From the NCBI RefSeq assembly GCF_029351045.1, contig NZ_JARKIN010000001.1, positions 803,001 through 867,000 of the forward strand: a DNA stretch of 64,000 nucleotides. The letters run 5' to 3'. This DNA is from Streptomyces sp. WMMB303 (lineage in GTDB: Bacteria > Actinomycetota > Actinomycetes > Streptomycetales > Streptomycetaceae). Shown here piece by piece: positions 35,691 to 45,618 of this stretch. Under the pieces are notes generated by a model. That model was not told the origin of the DNA. It saw only the letters and a program-made list of their open reading frames with translations, and did no database searches. Each line of letters opens with the position of its first letter. Positions within the stretch are counted from its first letter, which is position 1. A program made the translations under genes and the position numbers.

Positions 35691-38510
35691 TCAGCGCACG
35701 CTGGTGTACGCCACCACACCGCGCAGCATGCCCTCGATCGCCCTGCGCGCGTTCCGGGGCACCGTGCCGCCCTCCGGCGCCGCGGCGGCCAACTGGCCCA
35801 GGACGTCGATGACCTGCTTGCACCAGCGCACGAAGTCACCGGCGGGCATGTCGGCCTCCCGCAGGACGTCGTCGAGTCCGTAGCCGTCCGCCCAGCGGAA
35901 GGCCGCCCAGGCGAATCCGAGGTCGGGCTCGCGTTGGCCGACGCCCTCGGTGGCGGTGATCCGGTGCTCCTCCTCGAGCGCGTCCAGCCGCCCCCAGATC
36001 CGCACCATCTCCCCCAGCGCGGCACGGGCCCGGCCGCCGGGGAGCTTGGGAGGCAGCGCGTCGTCGTTGCTGCGAGCCTCGAACACCAGCGCGGAGACGC
36101 AGGCGGCCAGCTCGGCAGGAGGCAGCCCCTCCCACACGCCCTCGCGCAAGCACTCCGACGCGAGCAGGTCGAGCTCGCCGTAGAGCCGGGCCAGCACCCG
36201 GCCGTCGTCGGTGACCTGGTCGCCGGAGAGGTAACCGAGCTCGGAGAGCAGCGCGTACACCCGGTCGAAGGTGCGGGCGATGGTGTTCGTACGGCCCTCG
36301 ATGCGGCGCTCCAGCTGGCGGGTGTCGCGGCGCAGCCGGGTGTAGCGCTCGGCCCACCGGGCGTGGTCCTCGCGCTCGTCGCAGCCATGGCAGGGATGCC
36401 GGCGGATCGCCGTGCGCAGCCGCTCGATCTCCGGATCGTCGGCGGCGGCCGAGCGCTGCTTGCGGTGCCGCTCGGGGACGTAGTGACCCGCCTTGCTGCG
36501 CAGCGCCGAGGCCAGGTCCCGGCGGGACTGCGGGCTGCGCGCGTTGAAGGACTTGGGGATGCGCATCCGCTCCAGCGGCTCGACGGGCACCGGGAAGTCG
36601 ATCGGACCGAGCCGTTTGACCTGCCGCTGCGCCGTCAGGACGAGCGGACGCGGCCCTTCCTGGCCGGTGCTCCCGTCGTACCCCCTGCGCGCGCCCGACC
36701 CGCGGCCGCCACTCACCCCGGCGTCCAGCACCAGCGCCAGCCCCGCGTACTTCCCGGTGGGCACATGGATGACGTCACCCGGCCTCAGCTTCTCCAGGGC
36801 CGCCGCGGCCTGCGCCCGGCGCTGGTTGGCGCCCTGCTTGGCCAGCTCCGTCTCGCGGTCCTTCAGATCCCGGCGCAGCCGCGCGTACTCCTCGAAGTCC
36901 CCCAGATGGCAGGTCATGGAGGCGCGGTAGCCCGCCATGCCCTCCTCGTTCTTCTGCACCTGCCGGGAGATGCCGACCACCGAGCGGTCGGCCTGGAACT
37001 GCGCGAAGGACGTCTCCAGCAGCTCGCGCGAACGGTGCCTGCCGAACTGCGCGACGAGATTGACGGCCATGTTGTACGACGGCTTGAACGACGAGCGCAG
37101 CGGATAGGTGCGCGCACCGGCCAGACCCGCCAGTGCGGCGGGGTCCATGCCGCGCTGCCACAGCACGACCGCGTGCCCCTCGATGTCGATGCCGCGCCGC
37201 CCCGCACGCCCGGTGAGCTGGGTGAACTCACCGGGGGTGATGTCGGCGTGCTGCTCGCCGTTCCACTTGACCAGCTTCTCCAGCACCACCGAGCGGGCCG
37301 GCATGTTGATGCCCAGGGCGAGTGTCTCGGTGGCGAAGACGGCCTTGACCAGACCGCGCACGAACAGCTCCTCGACCACTTCCTTGAAGGTGGGCAGCAT
37401 GCCCGCATGGTGCGCCGCGATGCCCCGCTCCAGGCCCTCCAGCCACTCGAAGTAGCCCAGGACGTGCAGATCCTTGTCCGGGATGTCGGCGGTGCGCTCC
37501 TCGACGATCTCCCGGACCCGGCCGCGCGCCGCGTTGTCGTTCAGCCGCAGGCCCGAGTAGAGACACTGCTGGACGGCGGCCTCGCATCCCGCCCGGCTGA
37601 AGATGAAGGTGATGGCCGGGAGCAGCCCTTCCGAATCCAGCCGGTCGATCACCTCGGGCCGGCCCGGCGTCCAGATCCGGGCCCGCTGCCGGCGCTCCCG
37701 CTCGCGGTCGGCCTCCCGCTGGGGGCGGCCGCCCCGGCGCCGGTCGCGGCCGCCTCCCACCCGGCTGTTCTCCATCCGGGCCATCCGCATCAGGTCGGGA
37801 TTGACCTCACGCTTGTCGCCGGACTCCTCGAACAGGTCGTACATCCGGCGGCCGGCCAGCACGTGCTGCCACAGCGGCACCGGGCGCTCCTCGGAGACGA
37901 TCACCTGGGTGTCGCCGCGCACGGTGTCCAGCCAGTCACCGAACTCCTCCGCGTTGGAGACGGTGGCCGAGAGCGAGACCAGGGTGACCGACTCGGGGAG
38001 ATGGATGATCACCTCTTCCCAGACGGCGCCCCGGAAGCGGTCCGAGAGGTAGTGCACCTCGTCCATGACCACATAGCCCAGGCCGAGCAGGGACTTCGAG
38101 CCCGCGTAGAGCATGTTCCGCAGCACCTCGGTCGTCATCACGACGATCGGCGCCTCGGAGTTGACGCTGTTGTCACCGGTCAGCAGTCCGACCTTGGCGG
38201 CTCCGTACCGCTTGACCAGGTCGTTGAACTTCTGGTTCGACAGCGCCTTGATGGGAGTCGTGTAGAAGCACTTGCGGCCCTGGGTGAGGGCCAGGTGGAC
38301 GGCGAACTCGCCCACGATGGTCTTGCCGGAGCCGGTCGGCGCTGCGACCAGCACACCCTTTCCCGCTTCGAGGGCTTGGCACGCCTCGATCTGGAAGGGA
38401 TCCAGAGCGAAGTCGTACAGGTCACGGAAGGGCGCGAGAGCGGTGGCCTGCTCGGCGGCACGCTCGCGCGCCGCCGCGTACCGCTCCGCGGGGGACAGAT
38501 CCTCGGTCAT
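35691..38510 (-). CDS. helY: Ski2/Mtr4-type DEAD/DEAH-box helicase
   Basis: A superfamily 2 RNA/DNA helicase of 939 residues. The N-terminal RecA domain has AAPTGSGKT and VVMDEVHYLSD (DEVH), and motif III is LSATVSNAEE. The second RecA domain has ETLALGINMPARSV and QLTGRAGRRGID. A beta-barrel insert and a C-terminal DSHCT domain (about 750-935) follow. Relatives process structured RNA with exosome-like partners; the mycobacterial homologue is HelY. The ATG at 38510 (MTEDLSPAERYAAAR) is chosen over one 13 codons upstream; TAGGCT lies ten bases before it. In actinomycetes it often follows tatC, as here. Confidence 0.93.
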   Translation of the reverse strand: MTEDLSPAERYAAARERAAEQATALAPFRDLYDFALDPFQIEACQALEAGKGVLVAAPTGSGKTIVGEFAVHLALTQGRKCFYTTPIKALSNQKFNDLVKRYGAAKVGLLTGDNSVNSEAPIVVMTTEVLRNMLYAGSKSLLGLGYVVMDEVHYLSDRFRGAVWEEVIIHLPESVTLVSLSATVSNAEEFGDWLDTVRGDTQVIVSEERPVPLWQHVLAGRRMYDLFEESGDKREVNPDLMRMARMENSRVGGGRDRRRGGRPQREADRERERRQRARIWTPGRPEVIDRLDSEGLLPAITFIFSRAGCEAAVQQCLYSGLRLNDNAARGRVREIVEERTADIPDKDLHVLGYFEWLEGLERGIAAHHAGMLPTFKEVVEELFVRGLVKAVFATETLALGINMPARSVVLEKLVKWNGEQHADITPGEFTQLTGRAGRRGIDIEGHAVVLWQRGMDPAALAGLAGARTYPLRSSFKPSYNMAVNLVAQFGRHRSRELLETSFAQFQADRSVVGISRQVQKNEEGMAGYRASMTCHLGDFEEYARLRRDLKDRETELAKQGANQRRAQAAAALEKLRPGDVIHVPTGKYAGLALVLDAGVSGGRGSGARRGYDGSTGQEGPRPLVLTAQRQVKRLGPIDFPVPVEPLERMRIPKSFNARSPQSRRDLASALRSKAGHYVPERHRKQRSAAADDPEIERLRTAIRRHPCHGCDEREDHARWAERYTRLRRDTRQLERRIEGRTNTIARTFDRVYALLSELGYLSGDQVTDDGRVLARLYGELDLLASECLREGVWEGLPPAELAACVSALVFEARSNDDALPPKLPGGRARAALGEMVRIWGRLDALEEEHRITATEGVGQREPDLGFAWAAFRWADGYGLDDVLREADMPAGDFVRWCKQVIDVLGQLAAAAPEGGTVPRNARRAIEGMLRGVVAYTSVR

Positions 38511-38649
38511 CGTGTCTACGAGCCTACCGGCCGACTCCGACAGACTCACGATCTTTACCGGCCCCCGCGATGAATCCCGTGGTCAGCGAGGTGTGGGCAC
38601 CCGCGTGCCAGGGTGTGCGGGCGGGGCCGGGCCTCGGCGCAGGGCCCGC

Positions 38650-39612
38650 TCAGGTGGCGTCGTCGAAGCCGCCGGGCGCGTGCCCGCCGCCGTCCCGGCG
38701 ATCGTCGCCGTCGTGGCGCGGCCCGGGCAGCCCCTCGGCGGCGCCGACGGCCTCCGGCGTCAGGTCCAGCGGGGCCGCCTCCTCGTCGTCGAGCCCGGCG
38801 TCGGGGTCGCGGCGGGCGCGGCGGCGGTCGTTGAAGAGGCAGATGCCCACGGCGCTGAAGTAGAGCAGCACGATGGGGGCCGCCAGCGCACACATCGTCA
38901 GCGGGTCACCGGTCGGGGTGGCGACCGCCGCGAAGACGGTGATGCCCACGACCATCCCCCGCCACCAGCCCAGCAGCCGCTTGCCGGTCAGCACCCCGCC
39001 GAAGTTGAGCAGGACGAGCAGCAATGGCAGCTCGAAGGCGAAGCCGAAGACGATGACCAGCCGGGTGATGATGTCGAGGAACTTGTCCAGCGGGACGAGG
39101 TTGCCGGCGCCGTCCGGGGTGAAGTCCACCAGCGTCTTGGCTGCCTTCGGCAGGATCCGGTAGGCAAGGTAGGCCCCCGCCAGGAAGAGCGGCACACCGG
39201 CGCCGACGAAGGCGCGCGCGTACCGCTTCTCGTGTCTGTGCAGGCCGGGGGCGAGGAAGCCCCACAGCTGATACAGCCAGATCGGAGAAGCGATCACGAC
39301 GCCGGCGGTCAGCGACACCTTCAACATGATCGTGAATGGTTCGATCAGACCGCTGATGACGATCTCGGCGCAGTTCTCGCCTTCCTTGGCGGCCTCGCCG
39401 AACCCCTTGCTGCAGCCGACCGACTCCCGCACCGGGTGCATCAGGAAGTCGGCGATCTGCTTGTAATACACCATCGCCACGATGGTGACGACGAGAATCG
39501 CCAGCACCGACTTCATCAGGCGGTTGCGCAGCTCCCGCAGGTGGTCCGCGAGAGGCATCCGCCCCTCGGGGTCCTTCTCCTGTTTACCCTGCTTGCGGGC
39601 GGACTTGAGCAA
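38650..39612 (-). CDS. tatC: Sec-independent protein translocase TatC
   Basis: A 320-residue, six-helix core component of the twin-arginine translocase that recognises RR signal peptides. It has MPLADHLRELRNRL at the N-terminal cytoplasmic face, the long periplasmic loop with FMLKVS-like residues before TM3, and FGFAFELPLLLVLL; a charged tail of about 60 residues follows. The start is a rare TTG (LLKSARKQ) preceded by GAGGA at six bases. It follows tatA by 104 bases on the same strand. Confidence 0.96.
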   Translation of the reverse strand: MLKSARKQGKQEKDPEGRMPLADHLRELRNRLMKSVLAILVVTIVAMVYYKQIADFLMHPVRESVGCSKGFGEAAKEGENCAEIVISGLIEPFTIMLKVSLTAGVVIASPIWLYQLWGFLAPGLHRHEKRYARAFVGAGVPLFLAGAYLAYRILPKAAKTLVDFTPDGAGNLVPLDKFLDIITRLVIVFGFAFELPLLLVLLNFGGVLTGKRLLGWWRGMVVGITVFAAVATPTGDPLTMCALAAPIVLLYFSAVGICLFNDRRRARRDPDAGLDDEEAAPLDLTPEAVGAAEGLPGPRHDGDDRRDGGGHAPGGFDDAT

Positions 39613-39716
39613 CCCTCGTCCTCAGTCTCGAAGTCGGATACGACTGGCTCCGCCACTCCGCGGTCCCTGCCCTCGGAGTGGGCGGCGGATACGGCCGGCG
39701 CGGGGCCGGTCCCGGT

Positions 39717-40001
39717 TCAGCTCTGCTTGGGCTGATCCGCCGGCTCGGTCACCGGACGCGACGTCGAGACATCGCCGGGGGCGGCCTGGATCGTCCGGGG
39801 GGCCGACTGCTGCGCCTCACCGGACTTGTCCGCCTCGGCGTCGGAGCCGCCTTCCTTCTTCATCTGCTTGGCTTCACTCTTGAGGATCCGGGCCGACTTG
39901 CCGAGCGAACGGGCCATGTCCGGCAGCTTCTTGGCGCCGAACAGCAGCAGGATGACAAGGAGGATCAGAACGATCTCCATGGGCCTCAAACCTGCGATCA
40001 T
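39717..40001 (-). CDS. tatA: Sec-independent protein translocase TatA
   Basis: The 94-residue pore-forming subunit of the Tat system: one N-terminal membrane helix ([19 protein letters not shown]), the FG hinge, the amphipathic helix [24 protein letters not shown], and an acidic flexible tail. It is the first gene of the tatAC pair. tatB is not adjacent and is often elsewhere in Streptomyces. Confidence 0.96.
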   Translation of the reverse strand: MIAGLRPMEIVLILLVILLLFGAKKLPDMARSLGKSARILKSEAKQMKKEGGSDAEADKSGEAQQSAPRTIQAAPGDVSTSRPVTEPADQPKQS

Positions 40002-40219
40002 GTGCCACTACCTTCTCGCCGGGGCGGCGTGTTCCGTGCCTGCCGGATGAATCGGACTGGCTGCATCGTGCGGACGTGCCGACATCGATCGTAACCCTGC
40101 GGAGTGAACGCCAGGCAATCCCCGTGCATCCGCCCGCTTGCGTACTCCGGCGCTCGACGACGCGGCACCTGGCAGCCTACCGCTCCCGGATCCGGAGCCG
40201 GAGACCGGCCGTACGTCGG

Positions 40220-40462
40220 CTATGTCTCGTTCTGCCCTTGTGTACCGCCGGGGGTGCGACCGGCCCCGGCCTCCCGGCCGGTGCGCGCGGCCAGCGGCAC
40301 CGCCGCCCGCTCCAGGCTCTCGGCCGCCCGCGTGATCCGTTCGGAGCTGTCGCCGACCGCTCGCGAGAAGCGCCGCACCTCCAGCCCCACCCGTACGGCG
40401 AGCACCCCGAGCACGGCGATCCCGCAGAAGGCGAGCGCCAGGAAGAACATCGGCCAGAGCAT
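40220..40462 (-). CDS. Small membrane protein, unknown function
   Basis: An 80-residue protein with one N-terminal membrane helix (MLWPMFFLALAFCGIAVLGVLAV), an amphipathic helix with alternating basic and acidic residues to about 60, and a disordered Gly/Gln tail. The layout recalls TatA/B or DUF948-like proteins but no known family is clear. Its location between pafC and tatA is conserved in my memory of Streptomyces genomes. TAGGCT six bases before the ATG suggests its own leaderless transcript, which would run on toward tatA. Confidence 0.75.
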   Translation of the reverse strand: MLWPMFFLALAFCGIAVLGVLAVRVGLEVRRFSRAVGDSSERITRAAESLERAAVPLAARTGREAGAGRTPGGTQGQNET

Positions 40463-40468
40463 GCGCTC

Positions 40469-40474
40469 AGCCTA
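40469..40474 (-). promoter_or_regulatory. -10 box of a likely leaderless transcript (80-residue membrane protein)
   Basis: TAGGCT on the minus strand ends six bases before the ATG at 40462. Confidence 0.45.
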
Positions 40475-40524
40475 GTGCCCCGTAGCCACCCGCTCAGCCC
40501 GGTGCCCTCGGGCGCCGGGGCGGA

Positions 40525-41493
40525 CTACGCGCCGGCCGGGTAGGCCGCCAGCGCCTCTCGCGCCGCCTCCCGTGCGCTGCGGGCGAGCTCCTCCGGGGCC
40601 GTGATCCGGCCGTCCGCACCCAGGCGGAGCGCCAGCCGCCGCAGCGAGGCGGGGTCGGGAGTGCGCAGCGTGATGCGCAGGCCACCGTCGGCCAGCTCCT
40701 CGGCGCTGTCGTGCGGGTAGTATTCCGCGACCCAGCGCCCACCGGGGCCGACCTCGACGACGACCTCCGGATCGGTGGCCGCGGGCTGCACCAGACCGGC
40801 GCTCAGGTCCCGTGGCTCTATCGGCGGCGGATCGGAGCGCTCGTCCAGCAGCTTGATCTCGGCGACCCGGTCCAGCCGGAAGGTGCGCCGCGCCTCGGAG
40901 AGCCGGCACCACGCCTCGACATAGGTGTGGCCGACGGCGAACAGCCGGATCGGGTCCACCTCGCGCTCGGTCAGCTCGTCCCGGGCAGGCGAGTAGTACC
41001 GGATCCACAGCCGGCGGCGCTCGGCGATGGCCCGGTCCACGTCGGCGAAGACACCGCCCTCCGACTCGAAGGTGACCGAGAGCCGCGAGCTGGCGCCCGC
41101 GCTCTCCCCCGCCGCCGTCTCCAGCTTGGCGGTGGCGCGCTGCAGCGCCTCCCGGTCGCTCTCCCGCAGCCCCGGCAGCGTGGCCACGGCACGAGCCGCG
41201 ACCAGCAGTGCCGTCGCCTCGTCGGCGGCGAGCCGGAGGGGCTGCGCCGTGTCGCTGCCCAGCGCCTCGGAGTTGCGCCACCAGATGCGCTCCCCGTCGG
41301 TGTCGATCTCCAGCAGGTCCCCGCCGCGGAAGCTGGTGCCGCACATGGGCAGCACGTTCAGGTCGGAGATCAGCTCGTCGTCGGAGATCCCGAAGGCGCG
41401 AGCCACCTCCTCCACCCGGGCGCCCGGCCGGTCCCTGAGGTAGGTGACCAGCGAGAGCATCCTGCGGGTCTGATCGATGGCGTTGACCGCCAT
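40525..41493 (-). CDS. pafC: WYL-domain regulator PafC
   Basis: A 322-residue partner of PafB; the heterodimer activates the LexA-independent DNA-damage response in actinobacteria. The N-terminal winged helix (TRRMLSLVTYLRDRPGARVEEVARAFGIS) is followed by a WYL domain with RLWIRYYSPARDELTEREVDPIRL, and a WCX extension. GGGAGGAG lies before the ATG. It starts 14 bases after pafB, in one operon. Confidence 0.94.
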   Translation of the reverse strand: MAVNAIDQTRRMLSLVTYLRDRPGARVEEVARAFGISDDELISDLNVLPMCGTSFRGGDLLEIDTDGERIWWRNSEALGSDTAQPLRLAADEATALLVAARAVATLPGLRESDREALQRATAKLETAAGESAGASSRLSVTFESEGGVFADVDRAIAERRRLWIRYYSPARDELTEREVDPIRLFAVGHTYVEAWCRLSEARRTFRLDRVAEIKLLDERSDPPPIEPRDLSAGLVQPAATDPEVVVEVGPGGRWVAEYYPHDSAEELADGGLRITLRTPDPASLRRLALRLGADGRITAPEELARSAREAAREALAAYPAGA

Positions 41494-41507
41494 GTTCGGC
41501 TCCTCCC

Positions 41508-42518
41508 TCAGCCCTGCGCCACGGCGCGCAGCCGGTCGATCACGTCCGCGCGCAGCTCGGCGGGCTCCAGCACGACCACGTCCGGTCCGAACTCCACCAG
41601 CCAGGCGTCCAGCCCGTGCCCGTACGGGATCTCCAACTCGTCCCAGCCGTCGCCGAGTTCCCGGGTGTGCAGGGCGCGGGAGCGCAGCGGATAGCCCGCG
41701 CCGGCGCGCAGCCTGACGCGCGCCGTGCTGGTGGCGCCCTCCCCCGCCCAGCGCTCGACGGTCTCGCGCACCGTCACCTGATCGGGTACCGGCGCGGTGA
41801 AGGCCCCGGTCCGGGAGCGGACCGGGCCGGTGATCCGCGAGAGCCGGAAGACCCGCTCGGCCTGCCGCTCCCGGTCCCAGCCGGCCAGATACCAGTGCCC
41901 GCGCCAGCACTCCAGAGTCCAGGGCTCGACCTGGCGCTTCTCGGACCTGGCGGCGTTGGACTTGCGGTAGTCGAAGACGACGGGACGGCGGTCGCGGCAC
42001 GCCAGCATCAGTGGCTCGAACGCGGCCTCCCGCGCGGGAATGTGCGGCTCCAGGGTGCTGAGCTGCCGCTCCCCGCCCTGCTCGGGCAGGGCGCCGGGCG
42101 GCATACCGCCGGCGGCGTGCAGCTTCTGCAGGGCCCCGCTGGCCGCGGCGGCGAGCCGGGCCTGCTGCCAGACCCGGGCGGCGAGACCGAGCGCGGTGGC
42201 CTCGGCGGCGTCCAGGATGATGGGCGGCAGCCGGTTGCTGTCCCGGCGGGCGACATAGCCGGTCTCCCCGTCGAGATTGTCGACGGTGTCGATGACCAGG
42301 CCCAGCTCGCGCAGATCGTCCTTGTCGCGCTCGAACATCCGGCTGAAGGACTCCTCGGTCCCGGTGGCCCCCTCCCCGGGGCCGGAAGCCGAACCCGATC
42401 CGAACGCCTCGACGTAGGCCTCGATGGAAGCGCGCAGCTCGCGCTTGGTGAGTGGGCGGCGGGCCCCCAGCAGGCACAGCGCCAGATTCATCAGCCGCTC
42501 GGCCTTGGCAATCGCCAT
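41508..42518 (-). CDS. pafB: WYL-domain regulator PafB
   Basis: A 336-residue subunit of PafBC. An N-terminal HTH (ERLMNLALCLLGARRPLTKRELR) is followed by a WYL domain (VVFDYRKSNAARSEKRQVEPWTLECWRGHWYLAGWD) and a WCX domain. Single-stranded DNA binding to WYL is thought to switch PafBC on. The name reflects its location with proteasome accessory factors; it is not needed for pupylation itself. It lies between the FKBP gene terminator and pafC. Confidence 0.94.
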   Translation of the reverse strand: MAIAKAERLMNLALCLLGARRPLTKRELRASIEAYVEAFGSGSASGPGEGATGTEESFSRMFERDKDDLRELGLVIDTVDNLDGETGYVARRDSNRLPPIILDAAEATALGLAARVWQQARLAAAASGALQKLHAAGGMPPGALPEQGGERQLSTLEPHIPAREAAFEPLMLACRDRRPVVFDYRKSNAARSEKRQVEPWTLECWRGHWYLAGWDRERQAERVFRLSRITGPVRSRTGAFTAPVPDQVTVRETVERWAGEGATSTARVRLRAGAGYPLRSRALHTRELGDGWDELEIPYGHGLDAWLVEFGPDVVVLEPAELRADVIDRLRAVAQG

Positions 42519-42591
42519 GGGTTCCTCGTGCCCTCTCTGATGCTGTTCTGGACCCTCGACCGTACCGCCGGCGCGGCGCGAGGCAAAAGCC

Positions 42592-42618
42592 GGGAGCCCC
42601 GCGGTCGGCGGGGCTCCC
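42592..42618 (-). terminator. Rho-independent terminator after the FKBP gene
   Basis: A perfect 11-bp stem (42592-42602 with 42608-42618), 5-base loop, followed on the minus strand by GGCTTTTGCC. Confidence 0.85.
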
Positions 42619-42638
42619 GTCGGATGTGCCGGGCGTCG

Positions 42639-43013
42639 TCAGACCGACACGAGGTCGCAGACGAAGATCAGCGTTTCGCCCGGCTTGATCCGTCCGCCGC
42701 CCGCGCCGCGCTCGCCGTAGGCGAGGTGCGCGGGAATGGTCAGCCGGCGGCGACCGCCGACCTTCATGCCCTGGACGCCCTTGTCCCAGCCGTCGATGAC
42801 CTGGCCGGCACCGAGCTCGAACTGGAGCGGCTTGCCGCGGTTCCAGCTCGCGTCGAACTCCTCACCGGTGGAGAAGGAGACGCCCACGTAGTGCACGGAG
42901 ACGTTGTCCCCGGCCTTGGCCTCCGGGCCGTCGCCCTCCCACAGGTCCTGGATCTCCAGGTCGGAGGGCGGCTCACCCTCGGGGAAGTCGACCTCGGGCT
43001 TGTCGATGCTCAC
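42639..43013 (-). CDS. FKBP-type peptidyl-prolyl isomerase
   Basis: A 124-residue single-domain cytoplasmic FKBP that catalyses proline cis-trans isomerisation. The FK506-binding core is intact: VSVHYVG, FDASWNRGKPLQFELGAGQVIDGWDKG, RRRLTIPAHLAYGERG and LIFVCDLV. The GTG at 43013 (VSIDKPEVDFP) has AGGAG seven bases upstream; the frame extends 11 codons further but lacks family similarity. Confidence 0.95.
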   Translation of the reverse strand: MSIDKPEVDFPEGEPPSDLEIQDLWEGDGPEAKAGDNVSVHYVGVSFSTGEEFDASWNRGKPLQFELGAGQVIDGWDKGVQGMKVGGRRRLTIPAHLAYGERGAGGGRIKPGETLIFVCDLVSV

Positions 43014-43071
43014 GAAATTGCTCCTACGAACGTAACTGCGGGACAACCGCGCCAGTCTGCCACGGACCCGG

Positions 43072-44058
43072 TCACTTCACGTCGAGCACGTCCACCGAGA
43101 AGACGACCCCGTCCTTGAACTGCTTGCGCTGCTCCTTGGGGAACTCGTCCTGCGGCACCGAGATCACCACGCGGCTGCCCGCCTTGACGCCCTTGAGCCC
43201 TTCCTTCCAACCGGGGATCTGGGCGACGGGGATCTCCTGCGGCGCACCGTTCTGCGCCCAGGTGTCGTCCAGCTGCTTGCCGCCCTTCCACGCCTTTGCC
43301 GTGAAGTGGGTCAGGATCGTGCTGTCCGCACCGACCTCCTTGCCGCTGCCCTGCACGATGGTCTCGCTGACCAGCTTGTCCGGCGCCGCGTCCTTGCCCT
43401 CGGGCATCTTGATCGAGGGGGCCTTGTTCTTCTCGATCTTGGTGCTCACCTCGGGAAGCTGCGGGTTCTGCGGCTTGTCCACCGGCTTGCCGTCGATCTC
43501 GCTGGGCGCGATCTTCTCCAGGTCGACGACGAAGACCAGCGTGGAGTTGCCGGGGATCGTCGGCGGCTGCCCCTTCTTGCCGTACGCCTTGTCCGGCGGG
43601 GCGACGATCTCGACACGACTGCCGGTCTTCTTGCCGACCAGCGCCTCGTCCCAGCCCTTGATGACCTTGCCGGTACCGATCTGGAAGGTGGCGGGCGCCT
43701 TCCGCTTCCAACTGCTGTCGAACTCGTCGCCGTTCCACAGCTGGCCCACGTAGTGCGCACTGACGGCGTCGCCCTTGCGCACCTTCTGCCCGTCGCCGCT
43801 CTTGAGCACCTTCGTCTTCAGGTCGGAGGGCGGGTCGCCCTCCCCCTTGTCGATCTTGGGCTTCTTCCCCCAGGACCCGCTCACCGCCGGCGGGCTGCCC
43901 TTGGAGTCGGAGGAGCTGTCGTCACTCCCGCAGGCCGCCGCCGAGACGGCCAGCAGCGGAACGACCAGGAGAGCGGCGGTACGACGCGCGGCGCGCCCGC
44001 GCGGGGTCCGGAAGGCTCGCGGGGTTCGGGGGGTCGAGCCCCCGGAGAAATACAACAT
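43072..44058 (-). CDS. Lipoprotein with two FKBP-type isomerase domains
   Basis: An exported protein of about 328 residues. A basic, arginine-rich N-terminus (consecutive arginines at RAARRTAALL) leads into a lipobox, AVSAAAC, so it is lipid-anchored outside the membrane. The first FKBP domain is complete (SAHYVGQLWNG, FDSSWKRK, VIKGWDEALVG, KAYGKKG). The second is more degenerate (LTHFTAKAWKG, IPGWKEGLKG). It would help fold exported proteins. Both a GTG at 44067 and the ATG at 44058 are possible starts. Confidence 0.9.
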   Translation of the reverse strand: MLYFSGGSTPRTPRAFRTPRGRAARRTAALLVVPLLAVSAAACGSDDSSSDSKGSPPAVSGSWGKKPKIDKGEGDPPSDLKTKVLKSGDGQKVRKGDAVSAHYVGQLWNGDEFDSSWKRKAPATFQIGTGKVIKGWDEALVGKKTGSRVEIVAPPDKAYGKKGQPPTIPGNSTLVFVVDLEKIAPSEIDGKPVDKPQNPQLPEVSTKIEKNKAPSIKMPEGKDAAPDKLVSETIVQGSGKEVGADSTILTHFTAKAWKGGKQLDDTWAQNGAPQEIPVAQIPGWKEGLKGVKAGSRVVISVPQDEFPKEQRKQFKDGVVFSVDVLDVK

Positions 44059-44181
44059 GAGTCCCACTCACGGGTATAGGGATGGTCCTGCGGAGATGAC
44101 AGCCTACGACCCAGCAACGAGGGTGCCACCGCCCACGACACGGCACCGCACACCGGTGGTCAACGCACGCTGACACACGCC

Positions 44182-44210
44182 AGGGCGGCCCCGTCGCACG
44201 GGACCGCCCT
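44182..44210 (-). terminator. Terminator of pafA
   Basis: A 13-bp stem with one mismatch (44182-44194 with 44198-44210) and a 3-base loop lies 35 bases past the pafA stop on the minus strand. Confidence 0.65.
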
Positions 44211-44244
44211 CGGCGACACTCCCGGCCGCCGCACCGGGCAACCG

Positions 44245-45606
44245 TCACATGCCCGCGATCAGCTTCTCCACCCTCTCGTCCACCGACCTGAACGGGTCCT
44301 TGCACAGCACCGTGCGCTGCGCCTGGTCGTTCAGCTTGAGATGCACCCAGTCGACGGTGAAGTCCCGGCGCTGCTCCTGAGCCCTGCGGATGAAGTCGCC
44401 ACGCAGCCGGGCGCGGGTGGTCTGCGGCGGCACCGACTTGCCCTCGAAAATCTTGACGTCGTCACAGATCCGGGCGGCCCGGCCGCTCCGCTCCAGCAGG
44501 TAGTAGAGGCCGCGGCGGCGGTGGATGTCGTGGTACGCGAGATCTATCTGCGCGATCCGCGGGTGCGACATGGTGATGTTGTTCTTGTTCCGGTACCGCT
44601 CGATGAGCTGGTACTTCATCACCCAGTCGATCTCAGTGTTGATCTTGTCCAGCTCCTGGGTGCGCACCGCCTCCAGGGCCCGCCCCCACAGCTCCAGCAC
44701 CTGCTCGACCCGGCCGGTGCGGATACCGCGCCGGTCGCAGAAGTCCAGCGCCTTGTCGAAGTACTCCTGCTGGACCTCCAGCGCGGACGCCTCCCGGCCG
44801 CTGGCCAGCCGCACCTTGCGCTGGCCCGTGATGTCGTGGCTGACCTCCCGGATCGCCCGGATCGGGTTCTCCAGCGTCAGGTCCCGCATCACCGTGCCCG
44901 CTTCGATCATGCGCAGCACCAGATCGGTGGCGCCGACCTTGAGCAGCATCGTGGTCTCCGACATGTTGGAGTCGCCGACGATCACGTGCAGCCTGCGGTA
45001 CCGCTCGGCGTCCGCGTGCGGCTCGTCCCGGGTGTTGATGATCGGTCGCGAGCGGGTGGTCGCCGAGCTGACGCCCTCCCAGATGTGCTCGGCACGCTGG
45101 CTGACGCAGTACACCGCGCCGCGCGGGGTCTGCAGCACCTTGCCCGCGCCGCACACCAGCTGCCGCGTCACCAGGAACGGGATGAGCACGTCCGCGAGCC
45201 GGGAGAACTCTCCGTGCCGGGCCACCAGATAGTTCTCGTGGCACCCGTAGGAGTTGCCGGCCGAGTCGGTGTTGTTCTTGAAGAGATAGACGTCGCCCGC
45301 GATCCCCTCCTCGTGCAGCCGGCGCTCGGCATCGACGAGGAGGCCCTCGAGAATGCGCTCACCCGACTTGTCGTGCGTGACCAGCTCGGTCACGTTGTCG
45401 CACTCCGGAGTGGCGTACTCCGGGTGCGAACCCACGTCCAGGTAGAGGCGCGCGCCGTTCCGCAGAAACACATTGCTGCTGCGGCCCCATGACACAACAC
45501 GGCGGAAGAGGTACCGCGCCACCTCGTCGGGGGACAGCCGGCGCTGGCCCCGGAACGTACACGTGACGCCGTACTCGTTCTCCAGCCCGAAGATTCGGCG
45601 GTCCAT
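44245..45606 (-). CDS. pafA: Pup--protein ligase PafA
   Basis: A 453-residue carboxylate-amine ligase that joins the C-terminal glutamate of Pup to substrate lysines using ATP. It is related to glutamine synthetase. The start [15 protein letters not shown] contains the catalytic metal-binding Glu cluster; [37 protein letters not shown] and [28 protein letters not shown] are family blocks. The C-terminal small domain contacts Pup. The gene starts nine bases after the MFS gene stop, but TAATGT six bases before the ATG suggests its own leaderless promoter. Confidence 0.97.
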   Translation of the reverse strand: MDRRIFGLENEYGVTCTFRGQRRLSPDEVARYLFRRVVSWGRSSNVFLRNGARLYLDVGSHPEYATPECDNVTELVTHDKSGERILEGLLVDAERRLHEEGIAGDVYLFKNNTDSAGNSYGCHENYLVARHGEFSRLADVLIPFLVTRQLVCGAGKVLQTPRGAVYCVSQRAEHIWEGVSSATTRSRPIINTRDEPHADAERYRRLHVIVGDSNMSETTMLLKVGATDLVLRMIEAGTVMRDLTLENPIRAIREVSHDITGQRKVRLASGREASALEVQQEYFDKALDFCDRRGIRTGRVEQVLELWGRALEAVRTQELDKINTEIDWVMKYQLIERYRNKNNITMSHPRIAQIDLAYHDIHRRRGLYYLLERSGRAARICDDVKIFEGKSVPPQTTRARLRGDFIRRAQEQRRDFTVDWVHLKLNDQAQRTVLCKDPFRSVDERVEKLIAGM

Positions 45607-45612
45607 GCCTGA

Positions 45613-45618
45613 ACATTA
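45613..45618 (-). promoter_or_regulatory. -10 box of a likely leaderless pafA transcript
   Basis: TAATGT on the minus strand ends six bases before the pafA ATG and overlaps the stop codon of the upstream MFS gene. Confidence 0.45.

Noticed and set aside
35550..38573. A 1007-codon plus-strand open frame opposite the helicase gene
   Set aside because: The helicase on the other strand shows every SF2 motif; the plus frame is compositionally biased and has no recognisable domain.
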